Shown here one piece after another: positions 32,822 to 41,372 of a DNA stretch of 64,000 bases. This DNA is from Cupriavidus sp. BIS7 (GTDB lineage: Bacteria > Pseudomonadota > Gammaproteobacteria > Burkholderiales > Burkholderiaceae): positions 1 to 64,000 of the forward strand of contig NZ_ALOU01000009.1 of NCBI RefSeq assembly GCF_000292345.1. Reading direction: 5' to 3'. Position 1 is the stretch's first letter. Every line of letters begins with the position of its first letter. Made by a program: the position numbers and the translations under genes. The notes below the pieces were generated by a model that did no database searches, was not told the origin of the DNA, and saw only the letters and a program-made list of their open reading frames with translations.

Positions 32822-34156
32822 TTATCCGAGCCGCTTCCCCAACGTCTCCGGCACCATGCGCAGGCCCAGCAGCGAAATCAGCCCGCATCCGATCAGGTAC
32901 AGCGCCGGCGCGTTGGGGCTCGACGTCAGGTGGATGAGCAGCGTCGAGAAGAGCTGCGCAAAGCCGCCGAAGACGGCAATGGCAAGGTAGTACGTCACCG
33001 ACATGCCGGTGGCGCGCAGCCGTTGCGGCAGGACCTCGCTTACCAGCACCAGCGTGGACGGCGAGGTCATCGCCATCGGCACCGCCAGCACAGCAACCAC
33101 CACCAGCAGGCAAGTCAGCGACGGGGCGGCGTTGAGGATCATGAACGCCGGATACGGCAGCACCAGCAGCGCAATGCGCGTCCACCACACCATCGTGCGG
33201 CGGCCCAGCCGGTCGCTCATCCAGCCGGCAATCGGGCCGAACACGACCATCATGGCGGCGGCGACAAACCCTGCCCAGACGGCATCACCACGTTTGATGC
33301 CAAGCTGGAACGCAGCGTAGTTCGGCAGGTAGTACGCGATCAGGTGCACGGCGGCGGCCAGCCCGATCATCAGCAGGATGCTGGCGACAAGTTCACGCCA
33401 GTGCTGGCGCATCATCGTCAGGCTGCCTTCGACCTTCGCACCCTTCTTGCGCGGCACGGGGGTCAGCGTTTCCTCCAGCCGGCGGCGGATGATCTGACCG
33501 ATGGGGATCACCAGGATGCCGATCAGGAACGCCACGCGCCAGCCCCACGACTCCAGCGATGCCGGCGAGAGCGAGTTGCTCAGCGCCAGCGCCACCAGCG
33601 CGGCGAACACGGCGGCAACGCCCTGGCTGGCGGTCTGCCAGCTCGTGTAGAAGCCCCGTGAGCGCTCGTCGGCATACTCCATCAGCATCGCCGTGGCCGA
33701 TCCCATCTCGCCGCCGATGGCAAAGCCCTGCACCAGGCGGGCCACGATCATCAGCACCGGCGCCATCACCCCCATCTGCGCATAGGGCGGCGTGACAACC
33801 AGGATCAGCGCACTGAGCGCCATCAGCCACATCGACATCAGCACGGCCGGCTTGCGGCCGCGGCGGTCCGCGTAGGCGCCGATGACAAGGCCGCCGAGCG
33901 GCCGCATCAGGTAACCCGCGCCAAACGTGCCGAACGACAGCAGAAGCTGGCCCAGCGGATTGCCAACCGGGAAGTACAGCGGAATGATCAGCGTGGCAAA
34001 GAAGTTGTAGACCCCCGAGTCGTACAGTTCCAGCGCGCCGCCAATGGTGATGGCCGTGATCGCCGAAGCCTTCGACATGGTTTTCCGCGCTGGCGCCGCC
34101 TGCGCGCCTTGCGGCGCGTGGGCGGGAGGCACCGTGGTGGTTGGATCGATGGGCAT
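32822..34156 (-). CDS. MFS transporter, metabolite:H+ symporter type
   Basis: A 444-residue major facilitator protein with twelve helices, started at the ATG at 34156, where GGAGA lies 5 nt upstream; a longer reading has no such site. The MHS-family patterns are present: GGALELYDSGVYNFFATLIIPLYFP in helix 1, RPLGGLVIGAYADRRGRKPAVL after helix 2 and RLVQGFAIGGEMGSATAM. These symporters carry organic acids such as citrate, ketoglutarate, shikimate or sugar acids with protons. It lies between the IOR-like and Bug genes in the leftward operon, so it likely imports the pathway's acid. Confidence 0.88.
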   Translation of the reverse strand: MPIDPTTTVPPAHAPQGAQAAPARKTMSKASAITAITIGGALELYDSGVYNFFATLIIPLYFPVGNPLGQLLLSFGTFGAGYLMRPLGGLVIGAYADRRGRKPAVLMSMWLMALSALILVVTPPYAQMGVMAPVLMIVARLVQGFAIGGEMGSATAMLMEYADERSRGFYTSWQTASQGVAAVFAALVALALSNSLSPASLESWGWRVAFLIGILVIPIGQIIRRRLEETLTPVPRKKGAKVEGSLTMMRQHWRELVASILLMIGLAAAVHLIAYYLPNYAAFQLGIKRGDAVWAGFVAAAMMVVFGPIAGWMSDRLGRRTMVWWTRIALLVLPYPAFMILNAAPSLTCLLVVVAVLAVPMAMTSPSTLVLVSEVLPQRLRATGMSVTYYLAIAVFGGFAQLFSTLLIHLTSSPNAPALYLIGCGLISLLGLRMVPETLGKRLG

Positions 34157-34265
34157 GCTTGTCTCCAGGTGCGGCAGTGTCAATCGTGTGCCTGCCGCTG
34201 ATATTGATGTGTTACTTGTTTTGCGTCGTCTTCCGTCGCCGTGTCCAGGCGACGGAACCGGTGCC

Positions 34266-37200
34266 TCAGGCCGCCACGTGCGCCGGCGCCTGCTTCGCAC
34301 CCTGCCCGCCGTCACGCCACTGCGCCATCAGCCGCGCCCACTTCTGGCGCGTGGCGGCGAGGTTGCGCGCCTTGACGTGACCGAAGCCACGGATCTCCTG
34401 CGGCAGGCGGGCGATCTCCAGCGCCAGTTCCAGGTTGTCGCGGTTCACCGAGCGCAGGACGGCCTCGATGCTTTCGCGATACTCGGCGATCAGCGCGCGC
34501 TCCTCGCGGCGCTCGGCGGTGTAGCCGAACGGGTCAAGCGCCGTGCCACGCAGGCCCTTGAACTTCGCCAGCACCTGGAACGCGCCGCGCATCCACGGAC
34601 CGTACGCCGTCTTCACGGGCTCGCCCTGCGCGTTCTTCTTTGCGAACAGCGGCGGCGCCAGGTGGTGCACGATGCGCACGTCGCCTTCGAACATCCCCTC
34701 GATCTGCTTGCGGAACGATTCGTCGGTATGCAGGCGCGCCACTTCGTACTCGTCCTTGTAGGCCATCAGCTTGAACAGCGAACGCGCCACGGCTTCGGCC
34801 AGCCGGCTGCCGCCAACCGCGCCTTCCGCCGACTGCACCTTGCCGACGAACGTCTCGTACTGCGTAGCGTAGGCCGCGTTCTGGTAGGCCGTAAGGAACG
34901 CCTTATGCTTGCCGATCAGTTCCGGCACCGATGCCTTGCGGGTGAACTGGATCACCTGCGCTGCCGGCGTGCGCAGCGGCACCTTCGACATGTCGTGTGC
35001 GCACAGGCGGCCCCATTCGAAGGCAGCCTTGTTGCTTTCCACCTGCACGCCGTTCAGTTCGATGGCGCGCATCAGTGCCTCCAGCGACACCGGCACGCGG
35101 CCCTTCTGCCAGGCGTAGCCGAGCATCAGCAGGTTGGCGTAGATCGTCTGGCCGAGCAGTTGCGTGGCCACCTGCTCGGCGTCGAGCGTGGCAACGCGAT
35201 CGGCACCCACCGCCTGCGTGATGCGGGCCATGGCGTCGTCGCCCGGCGGGGCCCAGTCGGGGTTCTGCACGAATGCTGCCGTGGGCGTCACATGGCTGTT
35301 CAGCACGACGAACGAGCGCTCGGGCGACAGCGTGGCGACGGTCGCCTTGCTGGCGCCGACCACGGCGTCGCAGGCAATGACGAGGTCGGCCATGGCCAGG
35401 TCGACCCGGCTGGCGTGCAGTGCCTCGGGCGAGGCGGCGATCTGGATATGGCTCCACGTGGCGCCACCCATCTGCGCCATGCCGGTGGCATCCTGCGTGA
35501 TCACGCCCTTGCCTTCGAGGTGCGCGGCCATGCCCAGCACCGCGCCGATCGTGACGATACCCGTGCCGCCGATGCCGGCAACCAGGATGCGTTGCGGACG
35601 GCTGGCGTCCGGCAGCGCGGGGTACGGCAGCGCGCCGAACTGGGCGGGCTGGGTCTTGCCGGCTGCGGGCTTGCGCAGTTTGCCGCCCTCCACCGTGACG
35701 AAGCTCGGGCAGAAGCCCTTCACGCACGAGAAGTCCTTGTTGCAGGTGTCCTGGTTGACCTTGCGCTTGCGGCCGAAGTCCGTTTCCACCGGTTGCACGG
35801 CAAGGCAGTTGCTCTGCACCGAGCAGTCGCCGCAGCCTTCGCACACCAGTTCGTTGATGACCACGCGCTTGTCCGGATCGGGCATCGTGCCGCGCTTGCG
35901 CTCGCGGCGCTTCTTGGTGGCGCAGGCCTGGTCGTAGATGATGGTGGTCACGCCCGCCACTTCGCGCAGCTCGCGCTGCACGGCGTCAAGGTCATCGCGG
36001 TGGCGGATGGTCACGCCCGGCGCGAGGTTGGTCACGCCCGTGTACTTCGCCGGCTCGTCAGTCACCACCACGATCTGGCGGATGCCTTCGGCATGCAGTT
36101 CGCGCGACATCGCGGGCACGTCCAGCTGGCCGGCGTCGACCGGCTGGCCGCCGGTCATGGCCACGGCGCTGTTGAAGAGGATCTTGTAGGTCAGGTTGAC
36201 GCCGGCATTGATCGACTGGCGCACCGCGAGCAGGCCGGAGTGGTTGTACGTACCATCACCCAGGTTGGCAAACATGTGCTTGCGCGTGGTGAAGTCCGAC
36301 TGTCCCATCCAGTGCACGCCTTCGCCGCCCATCTGCGACCACGACGTGGTGGAGCGGTCCATCCACGTCACCATGCCATGACAGCCGATGCCGGCCATGG
36401 CGGTGGAGCCCTCCGGCACCTTGGTGCTGGTGTTGTGCGGGCAGCCCGGGCAGAACCACGGCAGGCGGTCGCTGGCGCGGTTGTCGCCCTGCGCGGTGGC
36501 GCGTTCCTTGGCCTCGATCTCGCGCAGGCGAATATCCATGCGTGCCTGCACATCGGCCGGCACGCCGAGCGCGGCCAGCCGCTGCGCGATGGCCTTCGCC
36601 ACCTGCGCGGGCGACAGGTCGGCCTTGGCGCGCAGCAGCCAGTCCTCGGCCGGCTTGCGGTGGCTCCACTCGCCGCCATCGCCATGGGCGAACTTGCCGA
36701 ACACGGCGGGACGGCGCTCCGGGCTCTGGTGATACAGCTCGTCCTTCAGTTGCTGCTCGATGATCGGGCGCTTCTCCTCGACCACCAGGATCTCGCGCAG
36801 GCCCTGCGCGAAGTCGCGCACGCTCTCCGGCTCCAGCGGCCACACCACGCTGACCTTGTGCACGCGGATGCCCAGCGTGCGGCATGCGTTATCGTCCAGG
36901 CCCAGGTCCAGCAGCGCCTGGCGCGTATCGCTGTACGCCTTGCCGCTGGCAATGATGCCGAGGCGGTCTTGCGGGCCTTCGACCACGTTGTGGTTAAGGC
37001 GGTTGGCGCGGATGTAGGCCAGCGCCGCCGGCCACTTGTACTCCATCATGCGCGCCTCTGCGCCAAGCGGATCGTCCGGCCAGCGGATATGCAGGCCGCC
37101 CTGCGGCGGCAGGAAGTCTTCCGGCAGCACGATCTTGACGCGGTCGGCGTCGGTCACCACCGAGGCGCCCGATTCCACGACCTCCTGCACCACCTTCATG

Positions 37201-37829
37201 CCAGACCACAAACTGCTGAAGCGGCTCATGGCGAAGGCATGCACGCCAAGGTCAAGGATGTCCTGGACACTGGAGGGAGAAAACACCGGCAGCCCGCACG
37301 CCATGAACGTATGGTCGCTCTGGTGCGCCAGCGTGCTGCTCTTGGAAACATGGTCATCGCCCGCCAGCGCGATCACGCCGCCCAGCGGCGCGGTGCCGGC
37401 CAGGTTGGCGTGCTTGAGCGCGTCGCCCGAACGGTCCACCCCCGGACCCTTGCCGTACCAGATGCCGAAGACGCCGTCGTACTTCTTGCTGGCGGCATCG
37501 AATTCGAGCTGCTGCGAGCCCCACACGGCGGTCACGCCCAGTTCCTCGTTCACGCCCGGCTTGAAGACCACGTGGTTCTCGGCCATCAGCTTCTTCGCCT
37601 GCCACAACGCCTGGTCGTAGGTGCCGAGCGGCGATCCCCGGTAGCCGGAGATGAACGCGGCGGTGTTCTTGCCAGCCATGGCGTCACGGCTGCGTTGCAG
37701 CAGCGGCAGGCGGACCAGCGCCTGCACACCGGTCATGAAGGCACGGCCCGAGGCAAGCGTGTACTTGTCGTCGATGGTGACGGCTTCCATGGCCTTGCGG
37801 GCGGCTTCGGGTGGGATCGGGGCGTTCAT
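34266..37829 (-). CDS. Indolepyruvate:ferredoxin-oxidoreductase-like fusion protein
   Basis: A 1187-residue thiamine-diphosphate enzyme in which the IorA-like and IorB-like parts are fused, as is usual in proteobacteria. It has an N-terminal pyrimidine-binding half (SGYRGSPLGTYDQAL, about 60-75), a central TPP domain (CPGCPHN near 460, then GDGTYNHSG near 523), a cysteine cluster region (CEGCGDCS near 663) and a C-terminal gamma domain (AGIGGTGIVTIGAVLG near 750). It oxidatively decarboxylates aryl- or branched 2-oxoacids to acyl-CoA, passing electrons to ferredoxin or a similar carrier. It lies in the leftward operon with LDH2 and acyl-CoA dehydrogenase genes. The true substrate is unknown. 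Confidence 0.88.
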   Translation of the reverse strand: MNAPIPPEAARKAMEAVTIDDKYTLASGRAFMTGVQALVRLPLLQRSRDAMAGKNTAAFISGYRGSPLGTYDQALWQAKKLMAENHVVFKPGVNEELGVTAVWGSQQLEFDAASKKYDGVFGIWYGKGPGVDRSGDALKHANLAGTAPLGGVIALAGDDHVSKSSTLAHQSDHTFMACGLPVFSPSSVQDILDLGVHAFAMSRFSSLWSGMKVVQEVVESGASVVTDADRVKIVLPEDFLPPQGGLHIRWPDDPLGAEARMMEYKWPAALAYIRANRLNHNVVEGPQDRLGIIASGKAYSDTRQALLDLGLDDNACRTLGIRVHKVSVVWPLEPESVRDFAQGLREILVVEEKRPIIEQQLKDELYHQSPERRPAVFGKFAHGDGGEWSHRKPAEDWLLRAKADLSPAQVAKAIAQRLAALGVPADVQARMDIRLREIEAKERATAQGDNRASDRLPWFCPGCPHNTSTKVPEGSTAMAGIGCHGMVTWMDRSTTSWSQMGGEGVHWMGQSDFTTRKHMFANLGDGTYNHSGLLAVRQSINAGVNLTYKILFNSAVAMTGGQPVDAGQLDVPAMSRELHAEGIRQIVVVTDEPAKYTGVTNLAPGVTIRHRDDLDAVQRELREVAGVTTIIYDQACATKKRRERKRGTMPDPDKRVVINELVCEGCGDCSVQSNCLAVQPVETDFGRKRKVNQDTCNKDFSCVKGFCPSFVTVEGGKLRKPAAGKTQPAQFGALPYPALPDASRPQRILVAGIGGTGIVTIGAVLGMAAHLEGKGVITQDATGMAQMGGATWSHIQIAASPEALHASRVDLAMADLVIACDAVVGASKATVATLSPERSFVVLNSHVTPTAAFVQNPDWAPPGDDAMARITQAVGADRVATLDAEQVATQLLGQTIYANLLMLGYAWQKGRVPVSLEALMRAIELNGVQVESNKAAFEWGRLCAHDMSKVPLRTPAAQVIQFTRKASVPELIGKHKAFLTAYQNAAYATQYETFVGKVQSAEGAVGGSRLAEAVARSLFKLMAYKDEYEVARLHTDESFRKQIEGMFEGDVRIVHHLAPPLFAKKNAQGEPVKTAYGPWMRGAFQVLAKFKGLRGTALDPFGYTAERREERALIAEYRESIEAVLRSVNRDNLELALEIARLPQEIRGFGHVKARNLAATRQKWARLMAQWRDGGQGAKQAPAHVAA

Positions 37830-37944
37830 CGTTATCAGCCTGTTCAGGGTTCGTGGGTGTGGGTATGGGTGTAGGTCGAGGCGGCCGGCATCCTCCGGCG
37901 GCTCCGGATATCTGGTTTTCGGTTCGTCAAAAATGCCGCTATAC

Positions 37945-37976
37945 GGCGATCAGGCGATCAGGCGATCAGGCGATCA
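37945..37976. repeat. Four copies of an 8-bp tandem repeat
   Basis: GGCGATCA is repeated four times without gaps, and the last copy includes the stop codon (TGA on the minus strand) of the LDH2-type gene. It lies in the 144-bp gap between that gene and the IOR-like gene. It may be slippage-prone. Confidence 0.85.
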
Positions 37977-39008
37977 ATCCGGGAACGGAATGTCCACATG
38001 GCGGCCAAGGGCGCGCAACTCCTGCGCAATCGACTCGGGCAGTGCAATGCCCTGCTCTTGTCCTTCCCGCTCCATGGCATCGCCACGCGCGCCCGGCAGC
38101 CGTGCCTCCTCGCCGCCGGCAGCGCGGTACGTATCCGTCCATTGCGTCATGTAGTCGGCGAACAGTGCCTGGCCGACGAAGGCGTCCGGCTTCACCAGCC
38201 AGACGAAACCGCCCTGCCGGCCCACGGCGCCACTGCTCTTGAGGTCGTTACGCGCCGGGTCCAGCGACCCCGCCGTGGCCGCCATCGCGCCGGCCAGGCA
38301 TTCCACCATCATGGCGATGCCGATACCCTTGTGGCCGCCCATCGGCAACAGCGCGCCGCCCAGCGCCGCCTCGGCGTTGGTGGTGGGCACACCTTCGGCA
38401 TCGACCGCCCAGCCCTCGGGAATCGGGCGGCCTTCGCGGGCGGCCAGCAGGATGTGGCCACGTGCCGCCACGCTGCACGCCACGTCGAACACCAGCGGTG
38501 CTGCGCCGGGAACCGGGCAGCCAAAAGCAATCGGGTTGTGGCCGATGCCAGCCCGGGTAAAGCCTTCCAGCGCCAGCAGCGGCGGCGTGCGCTGGCCCAC
38601 CATGCAGAACGCGCCCGCCTCGGCTGCCAGCAGTGCGTGGATGCCCAGCGCGCCAAGGTGGCCGCACGACTGCACCGCGATCAACACCGACGCGCTAGTC
38701 TCCAGCGCTTCCAGGCCAAGCCGCACGGCCAGCGGCCCGGCCACCTGCCCCATCGCGCCGTCGGCGTCCAGCACGATGCCGCCCGGAAACGCCCGGTGCG
38801 ACATGGCCGGACGCGGGTTGAAGTCGCCCGCACGCAGGCGGTCGACATATGACGGCACGCGGGTCATGCCGTGCGTCTTGTAGCCGCGCAGTTCGGTGCG
38901 GACCAGCATGCCGGCCGCTTCGGCGGCGTGTTCCGCGGGCATGCCGGCGGTCTCGAATACGGCGGCCGTCCAGCGCTCCAGCGCGGCGGGGCTCCAACGG
39001 GTCGTCAT
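37974..39008 (-). CDS. LDH2/malate-type NAD(P) dehydrogenase
   Basis: A 344-residue member of the LDH2/MDH2 family (malate, ureidoglycolate, sulfolactate and similar 2-hydroxyacid dehydrogenases). The start at 39008 overlaps the GntR gene stop by 4 nt. Visible words are RTELRGYKTHGMTRVPSYV (with the His of the family motif), GHNPIAFGCPVPGAAPLVFD and MGGHKGIGIAMMVECLAGAM. It would oxidise a 2-hydroxyacid to the 2-oxoacid that the neighbouring IOR-like enzyme could then decarboxylate. The precise acid is not readable; malate, 2,3-diketogulonate and sulfolactate enzymes all share this fold. Confidence 0.87.
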   Translation of the reverse strand: MTTRWSPAALERWTAAVFETAGMPAEHAAEAAGMLVRTELRGYKTHGMTRVPSYVDRLRAGDFNPRPAMSHRAFPGGIVLDADGAMGQVAGPLAVRLGLEALETSASVLIAVQSCGHLGALGIHALLAAEAGAFCMVGQRTPPLLALEGFTRAGIGHNPIAFGCPVPGAAPLVFDVACSVAARGHILLAAREGRPIPEGWAVDAEGVPTTNAEAALGGALLPMGGHKGIGIAMMVECLAGAMAATAGSLDPARNDLKSSGAVGRQGGFVWLVKPDAFVGQALFADYMTQWTDTYRAAGGEEARLPGARGDAMEREGQEQGIALPESIAQELRALGRHVDIPFPD

Positions 39009-39706
39009 GATTTCTCTCGCACGATCATCAGCCGCTCCGCGAACGGACCCGCGTAGAGCGACTGGTAATAGAGGGGCTGGTCGCGCAGCGTGTAGCCGCG
39101 CAGTTCCATGATGAAGGCCGGTGCTTCGGGCTCCAGGCCCAGCTCGCGCGCCACGGTGGCGGGCGGCTGGCCGAAGCGGATCCACTGGTCAACGCGCAGC
39201 GTCGGCAGCGACAGCCGCTGGCCGATCAGCTCGCGCAGGTTCTTTTCCAGCGCCTCGCGGTCCAGCCCGCCCAGTTGCGCGAAGTCCTCCTCGCGCAGCC
39301 AGAACTCGCTGTACAGGTCGAACCGGCCGCCCACGTTGATCACGCGTTCAATGCGCACGTAGCCATCGCCTTCCAGGAAGTCGGCCCAGGGGCCCTTCTT
39401 CTTGATGCGCTTGACCGAACGCGCGTGAACGTAGGACGCCAGTTCGTTGCCCGCCTCGTCCCGGAAGCGCAGGTAGCGCACGTCCGCCGGCGCCACGCGC
39501 GCCCCCGAAACGAAGGTACCGCGTCCCTGTTCGCGAGTGATCAGTCCCGAGTGCGTCAGCCGCGTGAGCGCCTTTTGAATGGTGCCCACGCTCACGCCGT
39601 GCAGCGTCGCCAGCTCGCCCTCGGACGGCAGGCGGTCGCCTTCGCGGAGTGCGCCGGATTCGATGGAACGGATGATCGCGTCGGAGACGCTGTTCAGCTT
39701 GGTCAT
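39005..39706 (-). CDS. GntR-family regulator with UTRA domain
   Basis: A 233-residue HutC-type GntR regulator. The winged helix is at 1-70 (RLPSEGELATLHGVSVGTIQKALTRL) and the UTRA effector domain follows (ERVINVGGRFDLYSEFWLREED, then RGYTLRDQPLYYQSLYAG). It lies inside the leftward operon, overlapping the LDH2 gene and 5 nt after the UxaA-type gene, so it is coexpressed with its pathway. Candidate operators lie at the divergent promoter region about 1.5 kb away. Likely a repressor relieved by a hydroxy-acid or its CoA ester. Confidence 0.9.
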   Translation of the reverse strand: MTKLNSVSDAIIRSIESGALREGDRLPSEGELATLHGVSVGTIQKALTRLTHSGLITREQGRGTFVSGARVAPADVRYLRFRDEAGNELASYVHARSVKRIKKKGPWADFLEGDGYVRIERVINVGGRFDLYSEFWLREEDFAQLGGLDREALEKNLRELIGQRLSLPTLRVDQWIRFGQPPATVARELGLEPEAPAFIMELRGYTLRDQPLYYQSLYAGPFAERLMIVREKS

Positions 39707-39711
39707 GTTCG

Positions 39712-40866
39712 TCAGAGGCTCAATGCAAAGCGACTGATCGCGGTTTCGCGGATGTCGAGCACCTCGCTGGTCAGTTGCGTGCCGGATGCGATGTCCATCG
39801 CATAGGCAAACAACTCGTCGCCCAGGTCGGAGATCTTTGCCCCGCTCTGCAGAACCGCGCTCACGTCGAAATCGATGTTGTCAGCCATGGTGTCGAGCGT
39901 ATTGACGTTGCCGCACACCTTGACCGTGGGTGCCACCATGCTGCCGATCGGATTGCCCACGCCCGTCCCGAAGAAGGTGAGCTGGCAGCCGCCGGCGGCA
40001 AGTGCAGTGAGATTCTCCACTGCCGCGGCCGGCGCGTCCATAAAGTGCAACCCCTTCTTCTGCGGCGCCTCGCCGTAGCGCAGCACGCCCACGAGCTGGC
40101 TCTTGCCGGCCTTGGCCATGGCGCCGAGCGCCTTTTCCTCGACCGTGGTCAGGCCGCCCTTCTTGTTGTCGGGCGACGGCTGGTCCTCGCGCATGTCCAC
40201 ACCGCGCGAGATGGCCAGGTTCTCCATATTGCGCACCGCGGTAACGAACTGCTCACGCACGCGGCTGTCGGCGGCCCGCTCGGCGAAGAGATGGTCGGCG
40301 CCAATGAATTCCGAGGTCTCGGAGATGATCACCGTGCCGCCCTCGGCGATCACGGCATCGGCCAGCTTGCCGATGACGGGGTTGCAGCTCAGGCCGGAAG
40401 TCGTGTCCGAGCCGCCGCACTCCACGCCGATCACCAGCGACGAGACCGGGCACGGCACGCGGCGGGCGCGCGACGCGTCCAGCGACAGCTTCGCGGCCTT
40501 GCGGGTGCCGTCGGCGATGCACTGCACGGTGCCATTCGGCTGCAGATGGACCGTCTCCACCGGCTTGCCCGTGGCACGGATGCGGCGGGCCACTTCGGCG
40601 GTGGACGTTTCCTCCAGGCCCACCAGCAGCACCGCCGCGATATTCGGGTTACGGCCCAGGCCGGCAAGCGACTCGAAAGCGAAGTCGAGATCGGCGCCGA
40701 ACTGGCCGCGCACGAACAGCGTGGTAACGGGGATGCAGCCGCCCACGGTGCGGGCAATGGTGCGCGTGACGGGGTTGCAGTTGTCCATCACGGAAATCAC
40801 GGCCACCCAGTTGCGCACGCCAACCGCGCCGTTCTCGCGCGGGTATCCAAGAAAGGTCGTTGCCAT
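39712..40866 (-). CDS. UxaA-family hydro-lyase, large subunit
   Basis: A 384-residue altronate-dehydratase/sulfolactate-sulfolyase-family large subunit, started at the ATG at 40866 (MATTFLGYPRENGAVGVRNW). It carries MDNCNPVTRTIA, VECGGSDTTSGLSCNP, GVGNPIGSMVAPTVKVCGN and conserved cysteines typical of the iron- or metal-dependent family. The small SAF-domain subunit is encoded 5 nt upstream. Altronate dehydratase fuses both parts, whereas sulfolactate sulfo-lyase and several uncharacterised lyases split them as here. It eliminates water (or sulfite) from a hydroxy-acid. The neighbours do not decide between a sugar acid and another substrate. Confidence 0.85.
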   Translation of the reverse strand: MATTFLGYPRENGAVGVRNWVAVISVMDNCNPVTRTIARTVGGCIPVTTLFVRGQFGADLDFAFESLAGLGRNPNIAAVLLVGLEETSTAEVARRIRATGKPVETVHLQPNGTVQCIADGTRKAAKLSLDASRARRVPCPVSSLVIGVECGGSDTTSGLSCNPVIGKLADAVIAEGGTVIISETSEFIGADHLFAERAADSRVREQFVTAVRNMENLAISRGVDMREDQPSPDNKKGGLTTVEEKALGAMAKAGKSQLVGVLRYGEAPQKKGLHFMDAPAAAVENLTALAAGGCQLTFFGTGVGNPIGSMVAPTVKVCGNVNTLDTMADNIDFDVSAVLQSGAKISDLGDELFAYAMDIASGTQLTSEVLDIRETAISRFALSL

Positions 40867-40871
40867 GCCTA

Positions 40872-41162
40872 TTACCTCTTTTCCAGGTCGCCACGGGCAC
40901 GCGACGACTCGATGTTGTGGACATGCATGTGTTCGCCGGCCTGCACGGCGCGGCTGGCCATACCGATGACCTGGCCGTACTTCAGGATCTGGCTGCCTGC
41001 CGACGTATCGGCCACGCAGATCTTGTGACCGAACGGCACGTCCTGCAGCAGCACCAGTTCTCCGGTCTTTTCCCCTTCCAGCTGGCACTTGTCGCCGGCG
41101 CGTCCGGCATCCAGCAGGGTGGCCACGTTATCGGCCCGATTTAACACGATGGCTCTTGGCAT
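40872..41162 (-). CDS. SAF-domain small subunit of UxaA-type hydro-lyase
   Basis: A 96-residue protein with the SAF fold found at the N-terminus of altronate dehydratase and in the small subunits of split family members. It has RAIVLNRADNVATLL and DVPFGHKICVADTSAGSQILKYGQVIGMAS, the family's His and Gly-rich loop. AAGGAG precedes the ATG at 41162. It is the first gene of the leftward operon and pairs with the large subunit 5 nt downstream. Confidence 0.88.
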   Translation of the reverse strand: MPRAIVLNRADNVATLLDAGRAGDKCQLEGEKTGELVLLQDVPFGHKICVADTSAGSQILKYGQVIGMASRAVQAGEHMHVHNIESSRARGDLEKR

Positions 41163-41180
41163 CTCGTTGACTCCTTTAAC

Positions 41181-41196
41181 TCCTGTATAGGTGTTG
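41181..41196. promoter_or_regulatory. Operator-like repeat, copy 1
   Basis: TCCTGTATAGGTGTTG resembles the copy at 41280-41295 (TCCTATATAGAAGTTG). The pair lies at both sides of the divergent gap, which fits an operator pair for the GntR regulator encoded in this cluster. This is a sequence match only; binding is inferred. Confidence 0.45.
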
Positions 41197-41203
41197 GAAT
41201 GCA

Positions 41204-41232
41204 ATGTAGGTAACCGCGGTGGGTAGTGTCAA
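41204..41232 (-). promoter_or_regulatory. Likely sigma70 promoter of the leftward operon
   Basis: On the minus strand TTGACA (41232-41227) is followed after 17 bp by CTACAT (41209-41204), directed at the SAF gene. The -35 is perfect and the -10 is weak; an 18-bp spacer would give TACATT. Confidence 0.45.
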
Positions 41233-41279
41233 GCTTTTACTAGGCTCACTAAGCGAAAACCACTACTCCTAATCGTAAG

Positions 41280-41295
41280 TCCTATATAGAAGTTG
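41280..41295. promoter_or_regulatory. Operator-like repeat, copy 2
   Basis: TCCTATATAGAAGTTG abuts the -35 box of the rightward promoter. It shares 12 of 16 bases with copy 1 at 41181-41196. A regulator bound here would compete with polymerase. Confidence 0.45.
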
Positions 41296-41324
41296 TTGAC
41301 ACCAGCGAAAGTGGTGTCTATCTT
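41296..41324 (+). promoter_or_regulatory. Likely sigma70 promoter of the rightward operon with an operator in its spacer
   Basis: TTGACA (41296-41301), a 17-bp spacer and TATCTT (41319-41324) form a good promoter 49 bp before the first gene at 41373. A perfect 7-bp inverted repeat with a 7-nt gap (41298-41318, GACACCA and TGGTGTC) fills the spacer, the classic position for a repressor. Confidence 0.6.
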
Positions 41325-41372
41325 CATGTCAACGGGGGACGACGAACCATCCCGCCGAAGAGGAGACAGAGA

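Noticed and set aside
34044-37874. A 1276-codon open frame on the plus strand opposite the IOR-like gene
   Set aside because: It is the mirror of a highly GC-biased coding frame; composition (His, Arg, Gln rich) is not protein-like, and the minus-strand product has clear family motifs throughout.
37945-37976. CRISPR-like array
   Set aside because: The 8-bp units are contiguous with no spacers, so this is a simple tandem repeat.
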